Shown here: positions 59,219 through 64,000 of the stretch, piece after piece
Layout of the letters: the number at the start of each line of letters is the position of its first letter
Position numbering within the stretch: position 1 is the first letter of the stretch
Assembly (NCBI RefSeq): GCF_001641335.1
Contig: NZ_LVEM01000003.1
Location: 1,025,191 to 1,089,190, forward strand
From: Bradyrhizobium stylosanthis
GTDB taxonomy: Bacteria > Pseudomonadota > Alphaproteobacteria > Rhizobiales > Xanthobacteraceae
DNA length: 64,000 nucleotides
Reading direction: 5' to 3'
Program-made: the position numbers and the translations under genes
Notes under the pieces: generated by a model
What the model was told of the DNA's origin: nothing
What the model saw: only the letters and a program-made list of their open reading frames with translations
Databases searched by the model: none

Positions 59219-61296
59219 GAGATGGCTCCGAGCGCACGGATCTCGGCGCTGCGCGCCACTTCCACATGCGACAGGATCGGAAGCGTAGGGAATACCCGTT
59301 CCAGGATCATCCGGACATAGGGCCGCGCCTCGGGGGTCACCGCCAGCACAACGCTGGTGCCGTTCTCGGTGAACTTGCGGATCGCGGCGCTGGCTTCCGT
59401 CGCGAACTGCTCGATGAGGCGCGGATCGGCGTCGAATTCGACGACGTCGCCCTTGGCGTCGCGCTTGAGGCTCTGGTGGAAGGCGAGATCCCAGCGGTTG
59501 CCGAGGCGGACGACGTTGAGCACGCCGTTGTCGGAGAGGTCGCCGCAGATCTGCTGGGCAAGGCGCGTGCGCACATGCTCCGCGACCTGTTCGGGGCGCC
59601 GCACATGGGGCGCGATCTCGGCGATCGCCTCGAGGATCAGGTGCAGGTTGCGGATCGACACGCGCTCGGCCAGCAGGATCTTCAGGATCGCCAGCAGGCC
59701 CGAATAGGAGATCTGCGAAGGACAGAGATCCTCGACGAGACGCTTGTACTCGGGATCGAGCCTGTCGAGCAGGCCGCGCATGTCCTTGTAGGACAGGAGC
59801 TGGGCGAGATTTGCCCGGAGCACTTCGCTCAGATGCGTGAGCAGCACCGACAAATTGTCGACCGGCTTGCAGCCCTGCCGCTTGACCTCGTCGGTGAAGG
59901 CTTCCGTCACCCACAGCGCCTTCATGCCGAAGGCGGGCTCGATCACCTCTTCGCCGGGCACGTCGGGCTTGCCGTCCTTGTCGACGAGCACCAGCACCTC
60001 GCCGAGCCTGAGCTCGCCGTGGGCGACGCGGGTGTCGTGAATCCGGATCTGGTAGCTCTTCGGATCGATCGACAGATTGTCGGTGAGCTTGATCTCGGGA
60101 ATCACGAAGCCGTATTGCTTGGCGAACTTCTTGCGGATCTTGGCGACGCGGTGTCCGAGCTCGGTGCGCGAGCCCAGCAGGTGGACCGAAAGGTGGCCGC
60201 CGAGCGCCAGCTCGATCTCCGCGGTCTTGAGCGAGTCCTTGACCGCTTCCTTGGCCTGGGCCTGGGCGCGCTCGTCGGCCTTGCGCGCATCTTCCTTCTG
60301 CTTCTCCGCCGCCTGCCGCTTCGGCAGGGAGTAGCCGACGAAGGCCATGACGCCGCCGAGCAGAATGAAGGGCGGCATCGGCAGCCCCGGCATCAGCGCG
60401 AGCACGAACATCATCAGCGCGGCGGCCGACACGGCGCGAGGATAGCCGCCGAGCTGCCGCAGCACGGCCTGCTCCGCCGAGCCCCTGGTGCCGCCCTTGG
60501 AGACCAGCAGGCCCGCCGACAGCGACACGATCAGGGCCGGCATCTGCGACACCAGACCGTCGCCGACGGAGAGCTTGGTGTAGACGTCGGCCGCGCGCGA
60601 CAGCGAGAGGCCGTGATGGGTGACGCCGATGACGATGCCGCCGAAGATGTTGATCGCCGTGATGATCAGGCCGGCGATGGCGTCGCCGCGCACGAACTTC
60701 GAGGCACCGTCCATGGCGCCGAAGAAGGCGCTTTCCTCTTCGAGCTCGCGGCGCCGGCGCTGGGCTTCCTTGTCGTCGATCAGGCCCGCGGACAGGTCCG
60801 CGTCGATCGCCATCTGCTTGCCGGGGATGGCGTCCAGGGTGAACCGCGCGCCGACTTCGGCGATACGCGTCGCACCCTTGGTGATCACGACGAAGTTCAC
60901 CGTGACCAGGATCGCGAAGATGATCAGGCCGATGACGAAATCGCCGCCCATGACGAATTTCGAGAAACCGGCGACGACATGACCTGCGGCCTGCTCGCCC
61001 TCCCCGCCCCGCGACAGGATGAGACGCGTCGTCGCGATATTGAGCGCCAGGCGCAGGATCGTCGCGATCAGCAGCACGGTCGGAAACGCCGAGAAATCCA
61101 GCGGCCGCTGGATCCACAGCGCGACCATCAGGATCAACGCCGACAGCGCGATCGAGAAGGCAAGGCCGAGATCGATCAGGATCGGCGGTATCGGCAGGAA
61201 CAGGATCGTGAGCATGGTCACGATGCCGGCCGCAAAGAAGGCGTCCGCCCCGAAACGGCGGGGGCTGGGCAGGCTAGCAGCTAACGTATCGGCCAT
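59215..61296 (-). CDS. flhA: Flagellar biosynthesis protein FlhA
   Basis: 693-residue FlhA, nearly the same length as the Salmonella protein (692). The first 330 residues carry eight membrane segments, beginning FGADAFFAAGIVTMLTILFL, with the family motif RLALNIATTRLIL. The cytoplasmic part (about residues 360-693), which docks chaperone-substrate complexes, includes LTDNLSIDPKSYQIRIHDTR. FlhA converts proton flow into export of rod, hook and filament proteins. It overlaps fliR by 4 bp and follows fliQ by 72 bp. Confidence 0.97.
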   Translation of the reverse strand: MADTLAASLPSPRRFGADAFFAAGIVTMLTILFLPIPPILIDLGLAFSIALSALILMVALWIQRPLDFSAFPTVLLIATILRLALNIATTRLILSRGGEGEQAAGHVVAGFSKFVMGGDFVIGLIIFAILVTVNFVVITKGATRIAEVGARFTLDAIPGKQMAIDADLSAGLIDDKEAQRRRRELEEESAFFGAMDGASKFVRGDAIAGLIITAINIFGGIVIGVTHHGLSLSRAADVYTKLSVGDGLVSQMPALIVSLSAGLLVSKGGTRGSAEQAVLRQLGGYPRAVSAAALMMFVLALMPGLPMPPFILLGGVMAFVGYSLPKRQAAEKQKEDARKADERAQAQAKEAVKDSLKTAEIELALGGHLSVHLLGSRTELGHRVAKIRKKFAKQYGFVIPEIKLTDNLSIDPKSYQIRIHDTRVAHGELRLGEVLVLVDKDGKPDVPGEEVIEPAFGMKALWVTEAFTDEVKRQGCKPVDNLSVLLTHLSEVLRANLAQLLSYKDMRGLLDRLDPEYKRLVEDLCPSQISYSGLLAILKILLAERVSIRNLHLILEAIAEIAPHVRRPEQVAEHVRTRLAQQICGDLSDNGVLNVVRLGNRWDLAFHQSLKRDAKGDVVEFDADPRLIEQFATEASAAIRKFTENGTSVVLAVTPEARPYVRMILERVFPTLPILSHVEVARSAEIRALGAIS

Positions 61297-61368
61297 GGGT
61301 CACCGGCAGAGGGTCCGCCCCGTAATCTGCCGTGCAAAGCTTACGCGAGGGTGGTGGACCCTCGCGGC

Positions 61369-61635
61369 TCAGAAGCCCCGCTCGATATGCGAGTAGACCA
61401 TCTCGGTGAAGGTGGAGAGGTGGGCGCCGATGAAGGAGCCCGAGACGGCAACGACCACGAGAATGACGATGATCTTCGGAACGAAGGTCAGCGTCACCTC
61501 CTGGATCTGGGTCAAGGCCTGCATCAGTGCAATGATGGTGCCGACCAGCATCGCCGCGCCGACCGCAGGCCCGGAGGCGACGATGATGGTCCAGATCGCC
61601 GCCTGGACGATGTCGAGGGCGTCCCGCTCGTTCAT
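61369..61635 (-). CDS. fliQ: Flagellar biosynthesis protein FliQ
   Basis: 88-residue protein with two membrane helices, the usual size of FliQ. The sequence IWTIIVASGPAVGAAMLVGT and ALTQIQEVTLTFVPKIIVIL are family marks. It is a subunit of the export gate. Its ATG overlaps the flgD stop by 4 bp. Confidence 0.96.
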   Translation of the reverse strand: MNERDALDIVQAAIWTIIVASGPAVGAAMLVGTIIALMQALTQIQEVTLTFVPKIIVILVVVAVSGSFIGAHLSTFTEMVYSHIERGF

Positions 61636-62051
61636 GACTGGCTGATCGTGAGGCCGGGCCCGACGGCGACCTTGGTGCCGTCCTCGAGGGTCGCGACGGA
61701 GCCGTCGCTGTTGATCGAGATCGACTTGACCTTGCCGGAGAAGGTCGCGCCGGTGGAATCGGTGAAGCTGACGGTCTTTCCGATCAACCCGTCCGCCTGC
61801 GACAGCGACTGCGAGGACAGCAGCGCATCCAGCTTGGTGTTGGTCTGCATGGCCTGCTCGACCGTCGAGAGCTGGGCAAACTGGCTCATATACTGCGAGG
61901 TATCCATCGGATTGGTCGGATCCTGGTTCTTCATCTCGGCCACGAGGAGCTGAAGAAACGTATTGTAGTCGACGCTGTTGCTCGCCGTGGTCGTGGAGTT
62001 GGTCGAGCTGGACGACTTGCTGGTGCTGTCGGTCGCGCTGGTGACGTTCAT
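61632..62051 (-). CDS. flgD: Flagellar hook capping protein FlgD (short form)
   Basis: 139-residue FlgD. After a Ser/Thr-rich N-terminus comes the conserved FLQLLVAEMKNQDPTNPMDT and SQYMSQFAQLSTVEQAMQTN, which define FlgD. The C-terminal region is much shorter than in Salmonella (232 residues), which is common in alphaproteobacteria. FlgD caps the growing hook. It follows flbT by 14 bp. Confidence 0.95.
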   Translation of the reverse strand: MNVTSATDSTSKSSSSTNSTTTASNSVDYNTFLQLLVAEMKNQDPTNPMDTSQYMSQFAQLSTVEQAMQTNTKLDALLSSQSLSQADGLIGKTVSFTDSTGATFSGKVKSISINSDGSVATLEDGTKVAVGPGLTISQS

Positions 62052-62065
62052 GTGCCTCTCCGCTG

Positions 62066-62476
62066 TCAGGCAGCCTGGAATGGGACTTCAGTGGTGGCGC
62101 CGGCCAGGATGGCCTGCTCCACCGGGAACAGCGCCCGGATCCGCTTGAGCGCTTCGAAATAGCGGGTCGCCCCGACCAGCTCGTCGACCGCGGCCAGCCC
62201 CTCCAGCATCTCGTGGCTCTCGCATACCGCGGCCAGGGCCGCGTGATGCTGGGCGTAGAGCGCCGAAGCGTCGCGGACGTCGGTCGGGTTCATCAGCATG
62301 AGCTGGACGATGAAATAGAGCTGCCGCATCGCCGTGGTGGCGTCGGAGGCCTGCATCACCTGCCCTTCGAGCAGGAACATCACGTCGTTGACGAGCTCGA
62401 CGGAGACCTTGCGGTCCACGCGCAGCACCGCGCCGTTGATGTAGATCCGTTCGCCCGCCCGCAAGGATATCTTCAT
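62066..62476 (-). CDS. flbT: Flagellin mRNA regulator FlbT
   Basis: 136-residue FlbT, an alphaproteobacterial protein that binds the 5' leader of flagellin mRNA and controls its stability and translation. Family marks are MKISLRAGERIYINGAVLRV and VMFLLEGQVMQASDATTAMR. The start overlaps the flaF stop by one base (TAATG), so flaF and flbT are coupled; they act as an antagonistic or complementary pair. Confidence 0.95.
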   Translation of the reverse strand: MKISLRAGERIYINGAVLRVDRKVSVELVNDVMFLLEGQVMQASDATTAMRQLYFIVQLMLMNPTDVRDASALYAQHHAALAAVCESHEMLEGLAAVDELVGATRYFEALKRIRALFPVEQAILAGATTEVPFQAA

Positions 62477-62820
62477 TAGAGTGCGTCTCGGATCAGGCGG
62501 TTGATTTCGATGAGCTGCACGACGTCGTTCGACTTCTCCTCACGGAGGCGGTCGGCTTCCTTGACCACCCAGAGGCCGATCGAGATGATCTCCGCGCGCA
62601 GCTTCTCGGGAAGCGCGTTTTCCGGATGCGAGAGATCCTCGATGAAGATCGTCCACAGCCGTCGTACATAGAGCAGGCTCTGGACCTGATCCTCGAAACT
62701 GGCGCGGCCCTTCTGAAGGCGCTCGAGGCGGTCGATGCCGAGGCTGAGCGCCTGCCGCTCGCGACCTCTCGCCTCGGAGCCGCTCTCGTCGACGACTGCT
62801 TCATAGGCTTCAAAGCTCAT
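62476..62820 (-). CDS. flaF: Flagellin synthesis regulator FlaF
   Basis: 114-residue FlaF, the partner of FlbT; it promotes flagellin production and secretion in Caulobacter and rhizobia. The start is the ATG of MSFEAYEAVVDESGSEARGR. Further marks are RASFEDQVQSLLYVRRLWTI and ISIGLWVVKEADRLR. It is separated from flgL by 68 bp and touches flbT. Confidence 0.92.
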   Translation of the reverse strand: MSFEAYEAVVDESGSEARGRERQALSLGIDRLERLQKGRASFEDQVQSLLYVRRLWTIFIEDLSHPENALPEKLRAEIISIGLWVVKEADRLREEKSNDVVQLIEINRLIRDAL

Positions 62821-62888
62821 CAGCACCACTCTGCGCAGGAAACGGAATTACAAGACAAGGGTCGTAAACCTCGAAAACGTGCTCTGGC

Positions 62889-63935
62889 TCAGAGATAGTT
62901 GATGAGGCTGATCTTCTGGAGCTGCGAGGTCAGCGCCAGCGCCGTCTGGATCTGGGTCTGCAGGGTGTTGACCCGGACCGAAGCCTCCGTCGGATCGACT
63001 TTTTCCATGCCGACGATCTGGTTGTTCAGAATGTCCTGCTGCGTCTTCAGCTTGTCGGTCGCGGAGTCGATCCGCTGCTGGACCGTGCCGACGCTGCCGC
63101 CGAGCGTGGCGAGATCGGTGATCGCGCCGCCGACGAGGGAGATGGCCTTGTCTACGACGACCTGGAACGTCTCCTGGCTCAGTTTCGCGTTCCCGAGATC
63201 CGCCATCATGGTGTAGGCCTCGGCGAGCTTGCGGAAGCCGGTCTGGTTGGCGCTGACGGACGTATCTGCGATTTCGGTCGTGGAGATGCGGCTCTGCATG
63301 ACCTGGTCAGTCGCCGTCGACCAGTTGGTGTTCCAGGCCGGGCTCGCGAACTCGGCATCGAAGGTGGTGTTGAGGAACGTCTGCATCTGGGCCGGGGTGA
63401 TGCTGGCAACGCTGCCCGAGGACTGCGAGAAGCCGAAGGTCGCGAGGAAATCCGCGTCGACCTGGTTCTTGCTGGCCGAGCCCGTGGCATAGGCCGTGAC
63501 CGGCATGTTCGCCGTGTTGACGCCCGAGAAGAGATACGAGCCGTTGTAGGAAACGTTCAGCGCGCCGATCAGATCCTGCAGGTTGGCGGACGCGGGCGGC
63601 AGGACGATCCGCCCGCCATTGTCGGTGCTGCGGGCCGCGATCAGGTCCTTGAGGAAGTCCGTTGCGGTCGTGCCGAGCTGGGTGATCCGGTTCTGCGTGA
63701 CGTCGAGGCGTCCCGAGACGAGCTCGTTGGTATCGATGAGCTGATCGGCGAAGCTCCAGTCTGCCCGCAGGGTAACGTCGCCCCCCGTCGTGGCACCGAG
63801 CTCGAGGCCGACGTCGGCGAAACGGCCGGTGGTCGCTTCCGTCGAGGCCTTGCTCAGCGCGGCCTGGTTGTTCGTGATCGAAGACCTCAACGATGAAGAC
63901 AGCATCAAGGTCGAGATGTAATTCGCGCTCATCAT
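62889..63935 (-). CDS. flgL: Flagellar hook-filament junction protein FlgL
   Basis: 348-residue flagellin-related protein. The N-terminal helix domain ISTLMLSSSLRSSITNNQAA and the C-terminal helices TLQTQIQTALALTSQLQKIS LINYL match the D0/D1 regions of FlgL; the middle contains NGSYLFSGVNTANMPVTAYA, typical of FlgL rather than flagellin. It joins the hook to the filament together with FlgK, whose gene ends 3 bp upstream. Two ATGs in a row mark the start. Confidence 0.92.
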   Translation of the reverse strand: MMSANYISTLMLSSSLRSSITNNQAALSKASTEATTGRFADVGLELGATTGGDVTLRADWSFADQLIDTNELVSGRLDVTQNRITQLGTTATDFLKDLIAARSTDNGGRIVLPPASANLQDLIGALNVSYNGSYLFSGVNTANMPVTAYATGSASKNQVDADFLATFGFSQSSGSVASITPAQMQTFLNTTFDAEFASPAWNTNWSTATDQVMQSRISTTEIADTSVSANQTGFRKLAEAYTMMADLGNAKLSQETFQVVVDKAISLVGGAITDLATLGGSVGTVQQRIDSATDKLKTQQDILNNQIVGMEKVDPTEASVRVNTLQTQIQTALALTSQLQKISLINYL

Positions 63936-63938
63936 GGC

Positions 63939-64000
63939 TTAATTCCCCACGGCAGCCAGCAGGCTCTGCAACATTTCGTCGACGGTCGAGATGATCTTGG
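63939..64000 (-). CDS. flgK: Flagellar hook-associated protein FlgK (C-terminal end only)
   Basis: The last 19 codons and stop of a gene that continues beyond the right edge. The visible residues KIISTVDEMLQSLLAAVGN match the helical C-terminus of FlgK, and flgK normally precedes flgL. The call rests on this short tail and on gene order. Confidence 0.75.
   Translation of the reverse strand, partial: KIISTVDEMLQSLLAAVGN

Noticed and set aside
59266..61284. Plus-strand open frame of 672 codons opposite flhA
   Set aside because: flhA is unmistakable; the opposite frame is composed of Arg/His/Gln/Asp repeats with no domain.
1..64000. CRISPR arrays, tRNA or rRNA genes, prophage or integrase genes
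   Set aside because: No regular spaced repeats, cloverleaf-like intergenic segments or mobile-element proteins were seen; gaps are mostly short or filled by palindromic repeats.

Overview
The window comes from a high-GC alphaproteobacterium, most likely Bradyrhizobium or a close relative. Three things point there: the flagellar set (FtcR, FlbT, FlaF with FlhA/FliR/FliQ), the many solute transporters (ABC, TRAP, TTT and MHS types) each beside a small catabolic cluster and its own regulator, and several palindromic intergenic elements that look like the dispersed repeats of Bradyrhizobium genomes. I see no rRNA, tRNA, CRISPR array, transposase or prophage gene.

Layout. 1-5724 (minus): a carboxylate locus with a DctA-type symporter, a PdxA-family dehydrogenase, two tandem MmgE/PrpD proteins that both carry Tat-like signal peptides, and the start of a TctC receptor; a LysR gene is divergent. 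5840-9642: that LysR gene, a coupled GH79 (heparanase/glucuronidase-type) hydrolase and an MHS transporter, then a nest of three palindromic repeats. 10178-15944: a clear promoter with a direct repeat, an orphan LivJ-type binding protein, a KstD-like flavoprotein, an IclR regulator, an SDR and a GntR regulator. 16044-25525: a divergent amino-acid locus with 2-hydroxyacid dehydrogenase, RidA, aminotransferase, ThDP enzyme, DadA-like flavoprotein and racemase on the minus strand, facing an amino-acid ABC transporter plus a second racemase on the plus strand. 25652-31315: two universal stress proteins behind a FixK/FNR-type box, a phosphoesterase, a carboxylesterase, an MHS transporter and a TetR regulator with a probable operator.

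31388-38438: a PotABCD-type ABC transporter with a DAO-family oxidase and a HAD protein, and a divergent LysR. 38454-47980: an MlrC-like M81 protein and a hexuronate/aldonate locus (uxuA, an idonate/gulonate-type dehydrogenase, a TRAP transporter, a GntR regulator and uxuB) with an overlapping double palindrome resembling UxuR/ExuR operators. In the TRAP operon two palindromic repeats lie between the binding-protein gene and the membrane genes. 48087-54766: small housekeeping and accessory genes, including a MarR-family protein with a four-cysteine tail and a membrane-anchored coiled-coil protein.

55589-64000: the flagellar regulator FtcR (LafR/Rem type) facing a compact minus-strand operon: flgK (end only), flgL, flaF, flbT, flgD, fliQ, flhA, fliR, fliJ, a FlgJ-type rod protein, a FlgN-like protein and a small FliL-like membrane protein. 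Many genes overlap by 4 bp, so translational coupling is likely.

All functions are inferred from sequence motifs and neighbours; no database search or computation was run.
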